Origin: Duncaniella sp.
GTDB taxonomy: Bacteria > Bacteroidota > Bacteroidia > Bacteroidales > Muribaculaceae
Direction of reading: 5' to 3'
NCBI GenBank assembly: GCA_029056055.1
Contig: JAIDCC010000096.1
Coordinates: 1 to 64,000, forward strand
DNA length: 64,000 nucleotides
The notes below the pieces were generated by a model that saw nothing but the letters and a program-made list of their open reading frames with translations, did not search any database and was not told the origin of the DNA. The position numbers were made by a program, and so were the translations under genes. Each line of letters opens with the position of its first letter. Positions within the stretch are counted from its first letter, which is position 1. Shown here piece after piece: positions 41,348 to 50,703 of this stretch.

Positions 41348-43426
41348 ATGAAATCAGGTCTTCCCCTCCTCCTTGCCGCATTGTCGTGTGCAGTCGCATC
41401 AGCCCAAACCGAACTGCCCGACAGCATAGCGGCGCAGGAGCTGGGCGAAATCGTAATAGAGGCGCCCAAGGTGATACACCGCGCCGATATGGATGTCTAC
41501 CATCCGTCGCAGAGCGCTACAGACAATGCCAAAAACGGAGTGCAGCTTCTCGCAAATCTTATGATTCCGTCGCTTTCGGTGAACGACGCTCTCGGCACAA
41601 TCACCTCGGCGGGAGCGGCTGTGCAGGTGCGCATCAACGGGCGCGTGGCTACTGTCGAGCAGGTGAGAAATCTTCTTCCGGAAACCATAAAGCGCGTCGA
41701 ATGGATAGAAAACCCCGGCTTGCGATACAACGGCGCCACGACGGTGCTCAATTTCATCGTGACCAACCCGACAGTCGGCGGGGCGGTGATGGGAAACGTC
41801 ATGCAGGCGGTCAACGATGCCTTCGGCAACTACAACGCCAGTGTGAAACTCAACTCCGGTCGGTCGCAGATAGAAGTCGGCGCCTACTACAAACTCACCC
41901 AAAATCTCAAAGTCTACCGCACGTTTGAGGAAACGTTCCGCAAGCCTGACGGCGAAACCTTCACACGCCGCGAGACTCCTCAGGGCGGACATCTCGACAA
42001 TTCTTACGGACAGTTCTGGGCCTCGTATAATTACATCAAGTCCGACACTACGATTTTAGTGGTCGAGGCACGCGGAATGCACGAACCCTCATCGAAGAAC
42101 GTCTATCACGGCCTCGTCACCGCAAGCACTTCGCCCGACGACTTTCTTCTCACGGAGAGCGACGGCAGCAAAGGCACCCGTCCCACCCTCTCGGCCTATC
42201 TGGAGCAGCATCTCACGGCAAACCAAATCCTCGTGGTCGACTTCAAGGGTCAGTACTACGACGGTCGCACTTACTCCGACTATGTAGAGCAACGCCCGGG
42301 AGCTTTCGACCTCCTCACCGACGTGCATACCGACATCCGCGACCGCAACCAACTCTATGCCATCGAGGCCGACTACATCAAAAACTGGAGCAAGTCGCGA
42401 CTGACAGCGGGCGCGTCTTACACGGCCAACCGCAACCGTTCGACCTACGAAAACCTCGGCGGAGAGGTGTTTCATCAGCGCCAGGACAAGGTTTACTTCT
42501 TCGCGGAATACTTTCAGCGTCTCAACCGCTTCACTTTCACGGCAGGACTCGGCGCACAATACACCGATTTCCTCTTCCGCGAGACCGACCTCGGCAACAG
42601 TTCGTGGAACATCCGACCCCAGGCCGCGCTGTCCTACCGCCTCAACGACGCCCATCAATTCCGCCTCAACTTCGAGTCGTGGCAATCTACCCCCTCTCTC
42701 GCCGAGACCAACCCCACACCTCAACAAATCGACGGCTTTCAATGGCGCGTGGGCAACGCCAACATCAAGACAGCCACGAGTTACATGCTCACGCTGCGCT
42801 ACAACTTCCGCCTGCCGCGAGTCTATGCTCAGTTTGGCGTGCGAGCATTCTCTTCGCCCGACGCAATCACCCCTCTGCTGTTTTGGGAAGGCGACAATCT
42901 CGTAACCACCTACGAAAACAGCCGCGGTCTGCAAAACCTCTCATTCTTCCTCTCCCCTCAGATAGAAGTAATCCCCGGTTGGCTGGACCTGAGCGGCTAC
43001 GTGCAATGGCGCGCCGAGCGTATGCGCGGCACGGGCTACAATCTCACATCCAATGCGTGGAGCGGTTATGGTGTGGTGCAGCTCAGACACTGGGGGTTTA
43101 CGCTCGCGGCTCAATACATCCGTTCGCAACGCGACCTCTGGGGCGAACAGATTTCATGGGGCGAAAACCTCAGCCACGTCGACCTCACCTACAATGTCAA
43201 GCACTGGAACTTTTCGCTGGGGTGCATCATGCCGTTCGGCAAGTATGAGAAAGGCTCGAAATCGCTTAGTCAATACAACCGTAATATCAAACATGTGCGC
43301 TCCGACATGCGCCTCTTCTACCTTGCAGTCAATTTCAACTTCCAGTGGGGACGACAGAAGAACAAGGCCAACAAGCTCATCAATGTCGGGGGCGATGCAG
43401 ACTCATCAAAGGCAGGCGGTCGCTGA
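41348..43426 (+). CDS. Outer-membrane beta-barrel (TonB-receptor-like) protein, paralogue
   Basis: 692 aa from MKSGLPLLLAALSCAVASA (signal peptide); an ATG five codons upstream lies too near the -7 box. TonB-box-like ELGEIVIEA is followed by a plug with VQVRINGRVATVEQV and a long barrel. As in the paralogue at 628-2727, there is no carboxypeptidase-like N-domain; both share the sequence type YHPSQSATDN/NGVQLLANLMIPS after the TonB box. Preceded by a LuxR-type regulator. The ligand is unknown. Confidence 0.75.
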   Translation: MKSGLPLLLAALSCAVASAQTELPDSIAAQELGEIVIEAPKVIHRADMDVYHPSQSATDNAKNGVQLLANLMIPSLSVNDALGTITSAGAAVQVRINGRVATVEQVRNLLPETIKRVEWIENPGLRYNGATTVLNFIVTNPTVGGAVMGNVMQAVNDAFGNYNASVKLNSGRSQIEVGAYYKLTQNLKVYRTFEETFRKPDGETFTRRETPQGGHLDNSYGQFWASYNYIKSDTTILVVEARGMHEPSSKNVYHGLVTASTSPDDFLLTESDGSKGTRPTLSAYLEQHLTANQILVVDFKGQYYDGRTYSDYVEQRPGAFDLLTDVHTDIRDRNQLYAIEADYIKNWSKSRLTAGASYTANRNRSTYENLGGEVFHQRQDKVYFFAEYFQRLNRFTFTAGLGAQYTDFLFRETDLGNSSWNIRPQAALSYRLNDAHQFRLNFESWQSTPSLAETNPTPQQIDGFQWRVGNANIKTATSYMLTLRYNFRLPRVYAQFGVRAFSSPDAITPLLFWEGDNLVTTYENSRGLQNLSFFLSPQIEVIPGWLDLSGYVQWRAERMRGTGYNLTSNAWSGYGVVQLRHWGFTLAAQYIRSQRDLWGEQISWGENLSHVDLTYNVKHWNFSLGCIMPFGKYEKGSKSLSQYNRNIKHVRSDMRLFYLAVNFNFQWGRQKNKANKLINVGGDADSSKAGGR

Positions 43427-43490
43427 GGAATAGACGACACAGGCACAGAGATAAATCTCAAAACATAAACAGTTTTTTCAAGCAACTCGC

Positions 43491-43520
43491 GGAGCTCCCG
43501 GCAGTGATGCCCGGAGCTTC
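43491..43520 (+). terminator. Hairpin downstream of the barrel gene
   Basis: GAGCTCCCGGCA pairs with TGCCCGGAGCTT around GTGA (one or two mismatches) and is followed by CGTTTCTTG. Weak terminator candidate; the rest of 43427-43624 shows no gene. Confidence 0.45.
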
Positions 43521-43624
43521 GTTTCTTGTAGTGGGTCGGAAAGACGGAGAGACTTCACGAAAATAGCGGAAACCGGACAGCTGTCGCTATCCAATTTCCG
43601 CCATCGGGTATTCATCTAATCGTT

Positions 43625-45040
43625 TTATTCCATCTTCCGATACCAATCGTCGAGGCTCATCGAATCTTCGGCAAGTCCCGTTTCGCCACCATAGATTTCA
43701 TCGTGCTGCGAGCGGTCGAGACCTATTTCCTCGTTCTGTCGGCTCACGCGCATCGGAATGATTTTGTCGGTGAGCCAATAGAGAATGTAGCTCACCACAA
43801 ACGTGTAGGCAAACACCATCAGGAGCACGAGGATATGATTCCAGAAAAATTCGTTGCGACTAATCATTTCGGCATCTTCGGCCGCAAAGAAATCGTAGGC
43901 GAAAATGCCGGTGAGCACGGTGCCTATGATGCCGCCCAGACCGTGGGTGGGAAACACGTCGAGTGCATCGTCGAGCATATGGCCGTAGCCTTTCCACGAG
44001 CAAGCCATGTTGCAGCACACCGTGATGATGAAAGCTATGCAGACACTCTGCCCTACACTCACCCAGCCGGCCATAGGAGTGATGGCGACAAGCCCGACAA
44101 CAGCGCCGATTGCCGCACCCATCGCCGACGGCTTGTGGCCGCGCATTCCGTCCATCGCAATCCACACTACCATTGCAGTGGCGGCGGCTGTGTTGGTGTT
44201 GAGAAACGCCGATATCGCTATGCCGTCGGCTGCAAGCGAGGAGCCGCCGTTGAAGCCAAACCAGCCGAGCCACAGCAGGGCCGCTCCGAGGAGCACGAAT
44301 GGCACGTTGGCGGGACGTGACTGATGGCGCTCGGTGCGTTTGCCGAGGAAGAGCGCGCCGGCCAGTGCGGCGATACCTGAAGCCGCGTGTACCACGATGC
44401 CTCCGGCGTAGTCGTGGACGTGCATCAGGCCGAAGAGTCCGTCGGGGTGCCACGTGCAGTGGGCCAACGGGCAATAGACCAATATGGTCCATAACACCAT
44501 GAAGAGAAGATATCCGGCGAAGTGGACTCGCTCGGCAAACGAGCCTGTGATAAGCGAGGGTGTGATAATGGCAAATTTCATCTGAAACAGGGCAAACAGT
44601 GCCAGAGGTATCGTTGTGGTGGCTATACCAATCTGAGTCCATTCATTTGCGGCGTCGGTCACGTTTGTCACTCCGACGTTGTCAAACATGAAGAACGTCG
44701 CGGGATTGCCAAACACATGGGCGATGTCTTGACCGAATGCGAGGGAGAAGCCGAAAATCACCCAGACCACACTCACCACGCCCATCACGATGAAACTTTG
44801 GAGCATCGTCGAAATCACGTTCTTCACTCTGACCATGCCCCCGTAGAAAAAAGAAAGACCCGGAGTCATCATCAGCACGAAGATTGTGGCGGTGATCATC
44901 CAGGCTACGTTGGCGAAGAGGTGGGAGTTGGGCATGTCGAAGATGCCTTCTTCAGGGGTGACGAAACACCCGACAATGCTCACTGCAAGCATTAGCAGAA
45001 AGACTGTCAACCAGCCCCAATTGAGTTTTCTCTGTAACAT
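43625..45040 (-). CDS. amt: Ammonium transporter (Amt family)
   Basis: This 471-aa polytopic membrane protein has Amt signatures: MTPGLSFFYGGMVRVKNVI, HDYAGGIVVHAASGIAALAG (first pore His), GFNGGSSLAADG and FPTHGLGGIIGTVLTG (second pore His). Eleven TM helices are expected. It conducts ammonium/ammonia into the cell under nitrogen limitation. No glnK gene is adjacent, unusual because amt and glnK are commonly paired. It has its own full promoter upstream. Confidence 0.95.
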   Translation of the reverse strand: MLQRKLNWGWLTVFLLMLAVSIVGCFVTPEEGIFDMPNSHLFANVAWMITATIFVLMMTPGLSFFYGGMVRVKNVISTMLQSFIVMGVVSVVWVIFGFSLAFGQDIAHVFGNPATFFMFDNVGVTNVTDAANEWTQIGIATTTIPLALFALFQMKFAIITPSLITGSFAERVHFAGYLLFMVLWTILVYCPLAHCTWHPDGLFGLMHVHDYAGGIVVHAASGIAALAGALFLGKRTERHQSRPANVPFVLLGAALLWLGWFGFNGGSSLAADGIAISAFLNTNTAAATAMVVWIAMDGMRGHKPSAMGAAIGAVVGLVAITPMAGWVSVGQSVCIAFIITVCCNMACSWKGYGHMLDDALDVFPTHGLGGIIGTVLTGIFAYDFFAAEDAEMISRNEFFWNHILVLLMVFAYTFVVSYILYWLTDKIIPMRVSRQNEEIGLDRSQHDEIYGGETGLAEDSMSLDDWYRKME

Positions 45041-45114
45041 TGATATAAGAGTTTAAAATGTGAATGAATTATCTATTTGCTATTATAATCCATGTACTAT
45101 TCGAAATATGCTTG

Positions 45115-45146
45115 CAAAATTACGATATTCATATCATTTTTCCAAA
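45115..45146 (-). promoter_or_regulatory. Promoter of the amt gene
   Basis: On the minus strand TTTG (45146-45143) and TAATTTTG (45122-45115) are separated by 20 bases; about 75 nt leader to the ATG at 45040. Confidence 0.75.
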
Positions 45147-45163
45147 CAACTGCCCCGATTTTT

Positions 45164-45200
45164 CAAAAAAATCAGAGGCACACACGAGTGCATGCCTCTT
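45164..45200 (-). terminator. Intrinsic terminator of the 47347-45232 gene set
   Basis: Minus strand: AGAGGCATGCAC pairs with GTGTGTGCCTCT, then GA and seven Ts. Confidence 0.85.
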
Positions 45201-45231
45201 AGAAAATATCAAAACCCTTATGTCGCGGGGC

Positions 45232-45738
45232 TTAGCCGCGGAGTCGGTTTATCACAAACCATCCGCCGAAAATCTGGAGCAACATGCCGGGGATGCCGAT
45301 GCGGAAATCCTGACAGGCAAGGAAGAAATCGCCTTTCATCACCCATTCGCCAAGCGTGCCGACGGCCTGATAGCCGAGCACCACGGCCACTAATGCCAAG
45401 ACGGAAGCCTTTTTGAAGCGCGATGCGGCTGCGCCGGCCATGACTGCGAGAAGCACAGACTTGAGCATGATGGCAGGCAGAGCGGCCACGGCAGGCATTC
45501 CGAACAGCAGGGCATTAGCCACGGGCGACGCGAGTGCGGTGAGTAGTCCGGCACGCCAGCCGAATTTATAGGCTGCCACGAGGGTGAAAAAGTAGATTGG
45601 CAGCCACGTCACTCCGCCCTGAGGCACGAGGTGAAACAACTGCGGCATCACGAGATTGCCCAAGATGAATAATGTGGCTACCAGATAGGTCTTGCTGCTG
45701 CTGAAAGGCAGCGATTGAAGTTTGATTGTAGTTTGCAT
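45232..45738 (-). CDS. ECF-type transporter S component-like protein
   Basis: This 168-aa hydrophobic protein has about five to six TM helices (LFILGNLVMPQLFHLVPQGG, LPIYFFTLVAAYKFGWRAG, LTALASPVANALLFGMPAV). The sequence fits the substrate-binding S component of energy-coupling-factor vitamin transporters. No ATPase or T component lies nearby; S components can share these. The substrate is unknown. It follows the DUF1893 gene with only a few bases between, so it is probably co-transcribed. Confidence 0.7.
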   Translation of the reverse strand: MQTTIKLQSLPFSSSKTYLVATLFILGNLVMPQLFHLVPQGGVTWLPIYFFTLVAAYKFGWRAGLLTALASPVANALLFGMPAVAALPAIMLKSVLLAVMAGAAASRFKKASVLALVAVVLGYQAVGTLGEWVMKGDFFLACQDFRIGIPGMLLQIFGGWFVINRLRG

Positions 45739-45743
45739 ATTTC

Positions 45744-46184
45744 TTACTTATTTTTTCGGGACATTTCTTCGACAAATCGTTCGATGAGCGGCAGACATTC
45801 CTCGGCTGTCAGGCAGTCGCGGCAGAGCGTTTCGACGGGACAGACTCCGGTGCCGGCACGGTTGATGATGTTTGGCACGCGTTTCCCGAAGCTCACCTCT
45901 ACCCCGCTCCCTTCGAAAAGCTCTAGAGCCGGCTCGCTGATTACGTCGGCATAGACGGCCTTCACGCCTCCCAGAAGCATCAGCGCGGCAGCGCCTTTGC
46001 CTACTACTTTGTCGGCCACAGCGGCTCCGTCAAGTCGTGAGCGGTCGGTTTTGAGCAGATGGAGCAGGTCACGTACTCCGCGCTCCCGGCAGCAACTCAC
46101 TTCGCCGTGGTTGAAGATGACACACGAGCATCCTTCGGCGTGCAGACGCTCCACAAGGTTCGTCATTGAAACTGAATTATCCAT
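45744..46184 (-). CDS. DUF1893 family protein
   Basis: About 146 aa from MDNSVSMTNLVERLH; an alternative ATG is at 46166. DUF1893 pattern (SCVIFNHGEVSCCRERGVRD LL, KVVGKGAAALMLLGGVKAVY, INRAGTGVCPVETLCRDC): a small domain of cytidine-deaminase-like fold with several Cys and no established function. It lies 14 bp behind the ferredoxin-type aldo/keto reductase and just before the S-component gene. Confidence 0.75.
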   Translation of the reverse strand: MDNSVSMTNLVERLHAEGCSCVIFNHGEVSCCRERGVRDLLHLLKTDRSRLDGAAVADKVVGKGAAALMLLGGVKAVYADVISEPALELFEGSGVEVSFGKRVPNIINRAGTGVCPVETLCRDCLTAEECLPLIERFVEEMSRKNK

Positions 46185-46198
46185 TTCAAAAAGGCTGT

Positions 46199-47347
46199 TT
46201 AGTATCCGAATCGTTCGGCGGCGAGCCTCATGCCTTTGATGATTTCTACGCCAAACGGACAACGTTTCTCGCACGCGCCACACTCCACACACTCCGATGC
46301 GTGGTGGCTTAGCACTTTGTAGTGCTCGCGCACGGTTTCGGGTATGATTCCCTGCGCTTCGGTGAGGTTATAAAACTTGTTGACTGCGGCAATGTCGATT
46401 TTCGCGGTGCAGGGCGCGCAGTGGCCGCAATACATGCAATGGCCGTTCCACGAAAAACGCTCGTGCCCTTCCAACACCGGTGTGTAGTCGCGCTCTGCGG
46501 CCGAAGCCTCACACCATTTCAACGCCTCCTCTATTTCGGCTTTGCTATGCGCTCCTATCATCACGGCGGCTACTGCGGGACGGGTCAGGCAGTATTCTAT
46601 GGCCTGGGCCGGAGTCATGGCTTTGCCAAACGGCGAACGCTCGGGGCTCAGAAGGTCGCCCCCTCCATAGACTTTCATCACGTCGATGCCCACGCCGTTG
46701 CGCGCACAAAGCTCATAGAGGTGTTCGCGCTCGGGGTCGATGTTGTGGCGTGCCTGCGCGAAGGTGGCCTCATCGAAGAGGTCGTCTACGTTTTCGCTCG
46801 GGGGTTGAAGGTCGTAGGCGGGATTAATCGAAAACATCAGCACTTCGATAAGCCCCGACTCCACAGCCTTTCGGGCCACAACCGGATTGTGGCTGCTCAT
46901 GCCTATGTGGCGTATCTTTCCGGCTGCTTTCAGTTCTTGGGCCAGCCGGATGATTTCGCCGTTCATCACCTTTTCATAATCATCCTCGGCGTCGACGTAA
47001 TGTATCATGCCGATGTCGAGGTAGGCGGTATCGAGTTCGGCGAGCTGCTTTTCGAAAGCGGGCACGATTTTGGCCACATCGCGCGTGCGCAGGTATTGGT
47101 CGTTCTCCCACACCGTCGAGAGATGACCTTGAATCACGAAATTCTCGCGCCGTCCGCGGAGTGCGTGGCCGATGTTGGTGCGAAGTTCCGGATTTGGCGA
47201 ATAAAGGTCAATGAAGTTGATGCCGCGCGAAATGGCAAAGTCCATTTCGGCTTTCACCTCATCGGCGGTTTTTCCGAGCAGACCTTCACACCCTAAGGCT
47301 ATCGCGCTCACTTCGAGGCCGGTGTTGCCTAACTGTCGGTATTCCAT
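46199..47347 (-). CDS. Aldo/keto reductase with 4Fe-4S domain
   Basis: This 382-aa protein has an N-terminal aldo/keto reductase barrel (about 1-270; MEYRQLGNTGLEVSAIALGC, FIDLYSPNPELR, KIRHIGMSSHNPVV). A C-terminal Fe-S region follows with CMYCGHCAPC and the ferredoxin-like CVECGACEKRCPFG. The usual catalytic Tyr of DxxxY in the barrel is kept (FIDLYSP). Such fusions pass electrons between a substrate and ferredoxin-type partners. It stands with a second such enzyme and a polyferredoxin, suggesting a common redox chain. Cytoplasmic; no signal. Confidence 0.85.
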   Translation of the reverse strand: MEYRQLGNTGLEVSAIALGCEGLLGKTADEVKAEMDFAISRGINFIDLYSPNPELRTNIGHALRGRRENFVIQGHLSTVWENDQYLRTRDVAKIVPAFEKQLAELDTAYLDIGMIHYVDAEDDYEKVMNGEIIRLAQELKAAGKIRHIGMSSHNPVVARKAVESGLIEVLMFSINPAYDLQPPSENVDDLFDEATFAQARHNIDPEREHLYELCARNGVGIDVMKVYGGGDLLSPERSPFGKAMTPAQAIEYCLTRPAVAAVMIGAHSKAEIEEALKWCEASAAERDYTPVLEGHERFSWNGHCMYCGHCAPCTAKIDIAAVNKFYNLTEAQGIIPETVREHYKVLSHHASECVECGACEKRCPFGVEIIKGMRLAAERFGY

Positions 47348-47355
47348 ATTCAGGA

Positions 47356-47400
47356 TAAGTAAGTGAGAAAAATAACTTTCATTTATTTTTCATCACTTAT
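47356..47400. repeat. Folded remnant of the TAAGTAAGTGAG element
   Basis: Starts TAAGTAAGTGAGAAAAATAA, then immediately returns as ATTTATTTTTCATCACTTAT, so the left end of the dispersed element is folded into a hairpin without its core, as at 481-541. Confidence 0.65.
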
Positions 47401-47406
47401 ATTTTT

Positions 47407-47573
47407 TAAGTATGTGTTCGAAATTATTTGTTGTGTTGGATTATGAAGTATGTGGATGAAATTTTGCATTCGGCTGAAGGCGTTATGGGGTTCCATAACA
47501 ACTGAAGCCGAATTAGAAAGTTCGCCTCAGAATTCATGAGCCAATGCATTAAGTAATTTCGAACACATACTTA
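47407..47573. mobile_element. Palindromic element with perfect 20-bp inverted ends
   Basis: The ends TAAGTATGTGTTCGAAATTA and its exact reverse complement enclose 127 bases. In the centre ATTCGGCT / AGCCGAAT brackets a tight hairpin GTTATGG-GGTT-CCATAAC. No coding capacity. Different from the TAAGTAAGTGAG family; it lies between the two ferredoxin-type aldo/keto reductase genes. Confidence 0.7.
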
Positions 47574-47576
47574 GAA

Positions 47577-48986
47577 CTAACTTAATGTTTCTTGTTTCAG
47601 ATTTTCAACGAACTTGTCTATTCTGTGCAGTTCGCCGGGTATGTCGATTTGCTGCGGGCAGTGGGACACGCATTGTTTGCATCCGATGCAATGGCTGGCC
47701 TGACGCAATCGGGGCACGCTGCGGTCGTAGCCTATGAGAAACACCCTGCGCGCCTCGCGATAGTTCTCGCTCTGCGACGAGGCGGCCACATTGCCTTCGT
47801 TGACACATTTATTATAATGTGTCAGGATTGAGGGGATGTCGATGCCATAGGGACACGGCATACAATACTTGCAGTCGTTGCACGCGATGGTGGGATACTG
47901 CACCATCAGGTCGGCCGTCGCATAGAGGAAGTCGAGTTCGCCGGCATCAAGCGGTTTCAGCGGACAGTAGGTGCTGAGGTTGTCCATCAGGTGGTTCTTG
48001 TAGGTCATGCCGCTCAGCACGGTGAGCACTCCGGGGTGGGTCCCGGCATATCTGAACGCCCACGAGGCCACGCTGCGCTCCGGCTCTTTCTGCTTCAGAC
48101 GCTTCACGATGTGGTCGGGCACGTTCGACAGACGTCCTCCAAGAAGCGGCTCCATGATTACGGCGGGAATGCCGCGTTTCTCAAGCTCGCCGTAGAGATA
48201 CTCCGCGTTGGTGTTGCGCGGGTTCATCTCTTTGGCGTGCTTCCAGTCTACGTAGTTGAGCTGGATTTGCACGAAGTCCCACTTATACTTGTCATGGTTG
48301 GCCAGCAGGTAGTCGAACACCTCGATGTCTCCGTGATAGGAGAAACCGAGATTTTTGATTCGTCCGGCCTCGCGCTCGGCCAGCAGGAAGTCGAGCATGC
48401 CGTTCTCGATGTAGCGGTGGTTGAAATCGTTCATGCCGTCGCCCATGCCGATTGCATGGAGCAGGTAGTAGTCGATGTAGTCGGTCTGAAGTTCTTTGAA
48501 CGAATTCTTATACATGGCCATCGAGGCCTCGCGGCTCCACGTCGAGGGCGCGAAGTTCGAGAGTTTCGTGGCTATGAAGTAGCTGTCGCGCGGGTGGCGG
48601 CTGAGGGCTATACCCGTTGTGCGCTCCGACAGACCTTTGCAGTAGGCGGGCGACGTGTCGAAGTAGTTCACTCCGTTGGCCATTGCAGTGTCCACCAGGT
48701 CGTTGACCGCCTCTTGGTCAATCTCGCCGGCATGTTCTTTCGACACGCGTTCGTCTATCGTGGGCCAGCGCATGCAGCCGTAGCCGAGTATCGACACCTG
48801 TTGGCCGGTTTTGGGGTTTGTGCGATAAGTCATTTCCCCTTCTATGGCAGGCGCGCCGCTGCGATGTGTCACCGTGCGGCCGCCTTTGGTCTTGGAGTCA
48901 CATCCGGCGAGGGCCACTCCCGTGACGGTTGCTCCGAGCCCGAGACGTTTCAGAAAATCACGTCTGTTTATGATATTTTTCATCAT
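47577..48986 (-). CDS. Tat-exported aldo/keto reductase with ferredoxin domain
   Basis: This 469-aa protein has a twin-arginine signal with a lipobox (NRRDFLKRLGLGATVTGVAL followed by AGC), so it is probably a Tat lipoprotein. The aldo/keto reductase barrel spans about 50-330 (YGCMRWPTIDERVS, YFDTSPAYCKG, HPRDSYFIATKL). The C-terminus carries CNDCKYCMPCPYGIDIP and CIGCKQCVSHCPQQIDIP, two cluster-binding Cys sets. It would act on the outer face of the inner membrane, taking or giving electrons through the polyferredoxin encoded directly upstream. Confidence 0.85.
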   Translation of the reverse strand: MMKNIINRRDFLKRLGLGATVTGVALAGCDSKTKGGRTVTHRSGAPAIEGEMTYRTNPKTGQQVSILGYGCMRWPTIDERVSKEHAGEIDQEAVNDLVDTAMANGVNYFDTSPAYCKGLSERTTGIALSRHPRDSYFIATKLSNFAPSTWSREASMAMYKNSFKELQTDYIDYYLLHAIGMGDGMNDFNHRYIENGMLDFLLAEREAGRIKNLGFSYHGDIEVFDYLLANHDKYKWDFVQIQLNYVDWKHAKEMNPRNTNAEYLYGELEKRGIPAVIMEPLLGGRLSNVPDHIVKRLKQKEPERSVASWAFRYAGTHPGVLTVLSGMTYKNHLMDNLSTYCPLKPLDAGELDFLYATADLMVQYPTIACNDCKYCMPCPYGIDIPSILTHYNKCVNEGNVAASSQSENYREARRVFLIGYDRSVPRLRQASHCIGCKQCVSHCPQQIDIPGELHRIDKFVENLKQETLS

Positions 48987-49001
48987 GCGAAAGATTCTTG
49001 A

Positions 49002-50513
49002 TTAGACAATGCGGTGGCGTTCGAGTCCTTCTACGTAGATGGCGCTGAACGGACGCGACGGACAAAGGTTCTCGCACGCGCCGCATCCGATACATCGCTC
49101 TGTGTTGACCACCGGGATTTTCGGCGACGTTTCGTCGCCCTCCACCGATTCCACCATCTGGATGGCTCCTGTGGGACAGTGGCGCGCGCAGTTGCCGCAT
49201 TCTACCCCGTCGGTCAGGGGCACGCAGTTTTCTTTCACCCACACCGCGTGGCCTATCTGTGTCGAGGCTTTCTCGGCTTTGGTCAGCTGCACGATTGCTC
49301 CGGTCGGGCACACTTCCGAGCAGCGCGTACACTCCGGCCGGCAGTAGCCGCGTTCATACGACGATTCTGGTTGCATCAGTGTCTCAAGGTCGGTCGATGG
49401 GCGGAGCACTCCGTTCGGACAGGCCGACACGCAGAGCTGACATGCGGTGCAGTGGTGTGCCAGATTGTCGAGGCTCACGGCGCCGGGGGGCACGATGCGC
49501 GTCGCGCGCTCGGGGATTTTCTTATCTTCTATCACGGCCAGACCGCCGTCTACGGTCTTCTCCTGAGCCTTCACGGCGGCTGCGGCAGCCATGGTGGCGG
49601 TCACTGCTAAGAATTGACGTCGCGAGGTGTCGGCCTTCTTTCCGTCGGTCATCATTGCGGCGGCATGGTCGGAGGGGGCGGCCACGGCTGTGCGGCGGAA
49701 GGTATAGGAGATTGCACCTTTATGGCATTTGTTGATGCAGTCGAAGCAGGTCACGCAGCGCGAGTAGTCTATCGAGTGTTCTTTGCTGTTGATGCAGGCC
49801 GCCTTGCAATTTCGTGCGCAGAGTCCGCAGCCGTTGCATTTCGTGGTGTCGATGACTGGGCGCAGCAGGGAGAATCGCGACAGAAATCCCAGCACGGTGC
49901 CCACGGGGCAAATCGTGTTGCAATACGTGCGGCCGTTTCTCCACGCCAGGATGCCGAGAGCTACGAGCGTCACCACAGCCACGCCGAGGGTGACGCCTCC
50001 CCTCAACCATACGTCTACGGTGTAGAACGCATACGAGTCGTGGGCTTCGGCCCAACCTGCCAGCAGGTTGTTGCCGCATGCCCAAACGGGGGCGAGAAGA
50101 CTTTGAGCGATGCGTCCGTAGGCGCTGTAGGGGGCGAACAGGGCCACGAATACCCCGATGCCGCAGACTATGGCCAATGCCATAAGTACAAGCATCGTGT
50201 AGCGCAGCGCATTTTTGGCCACCGAATATCCGTAGCGGTTGCGTTTGGCTTTCTTGCCAAGCATCCCGAAGCCGTCCTGCATGATGCCGAGCGGACAAAT
50301 CACCGAACAGTAAAGTCTGCCGAAAAGCAGTGTGAGCACTACGAGCCCCGCTATGACTCCGACATTCAGAGCGAGCAGCGCGGGGAGAAATTGAATTTTT
50401 GCCATCCATCCGAGCCAGGCGTGTGCCGTCCCCGTGAAGTCGAGAAACAGCAGCGTTACAGCCGCTATGCTCAAAGCCGCCACAACTTGCCGGATTGTTT
50501 TCAGGTATTTCAT
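49002..50513 (-). CDS. Polyferredoxin membrane protein with internal Tat motif
   Basis: 503 aa from MKYLKTIRQVVAALSIAAV. The N-terminal half has several TM helices and the NapH/RsxA-type Cys motifs YCSVICPLGIMQD and CNTICPVGT. Ferredoxin clusters (CNGCGLCARNCKAAC, CVTCFDCINKC) follow. At residues 297-315 a twin-arginine-like segment (SRRQFLAVTATMAAAAAV) precedes a second set of clusters (CTACQLCVSACPNG, CTRCSEVCPTGA, CGNCARHCPTGA, CIGCGACENLCP). It could pass electrons from a membrane quinol or cytoplasmic donor to the exported reductase downstream. Confidence 0.85.
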   Translation of the reverse strand: MKYLKTIRQVVAALSIAAVTLLFLDFTGTAHAWLGWMAKIQFLPALLALNVGVIAGLVVLTLLFGRLYCSVICPLGIMQDGFGMLGKKAKRNRYGYSVAKNALRYTMLVLMALAIVCGIGVFVALFAPYSAYGRIAQSLLAPVWACGNNLLAGWAEAHDSYAFYTVDVWLRGGVTLGVAVVTLVALGILAWRNGRTYCNTICPVGTVLGFLSRFSLLRPVIDTTKCNGCGLCARNCKAACINSKEHSIDYSRCVTCFDCINKCHKGAISYTFRRTAVAAPSDHAAAMMTDGKKADTSRRQFLAVTATMAAAAAVKAQEKTVDGGLAVIEDKKIPERATRIVPPGAVSLDNLAHHCTACQLCVSACPNGVLRPSTDLETLMQPESSYERGYCRPECTRCSEVCPTGAIVQLTKAEKASTQIGHAVWVKENCVPLTDGVECGNCARHCPTGAIQMVESVEGDETSPKIPVVNTERCIGCGACENLCPSRPFSAIYVEGLERHRIV

Positions 50514-50603
50514 TTTTACTTCTTGATAGTGATTTGGTAAAGGTTTAATCCATGTCGTCGGCAATATCGAACACTTTGCCTGCCGTGACAATCAAAACTT
50601 CTA

Positions 50604-50611
50604 CAAAATTA
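50604..50611 (-). promoter_or_regulatory. -7 promoter box of the polyferredoxin operon
   Basis: Reads TAATTTTG on the minus strand, about 90 bases before the ATG at 50513. Confidence 0.55.
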
Positions 50612-50703
50612 CGCAATTTTTCAGTAACTTCAATGCGATAATCTCCGATTATCCTACCATTTTTCCTTTTTTTCACTATCATTAATGCTCTCATGGGAAA
50701 AAT

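Noticed and set aside
42089..42934. 281-codon minus-strand frame
   Set aside because: Lies wholly within the outer-membrane barrel gene, low-complexity Val/Glu/Arg composition, no family features.
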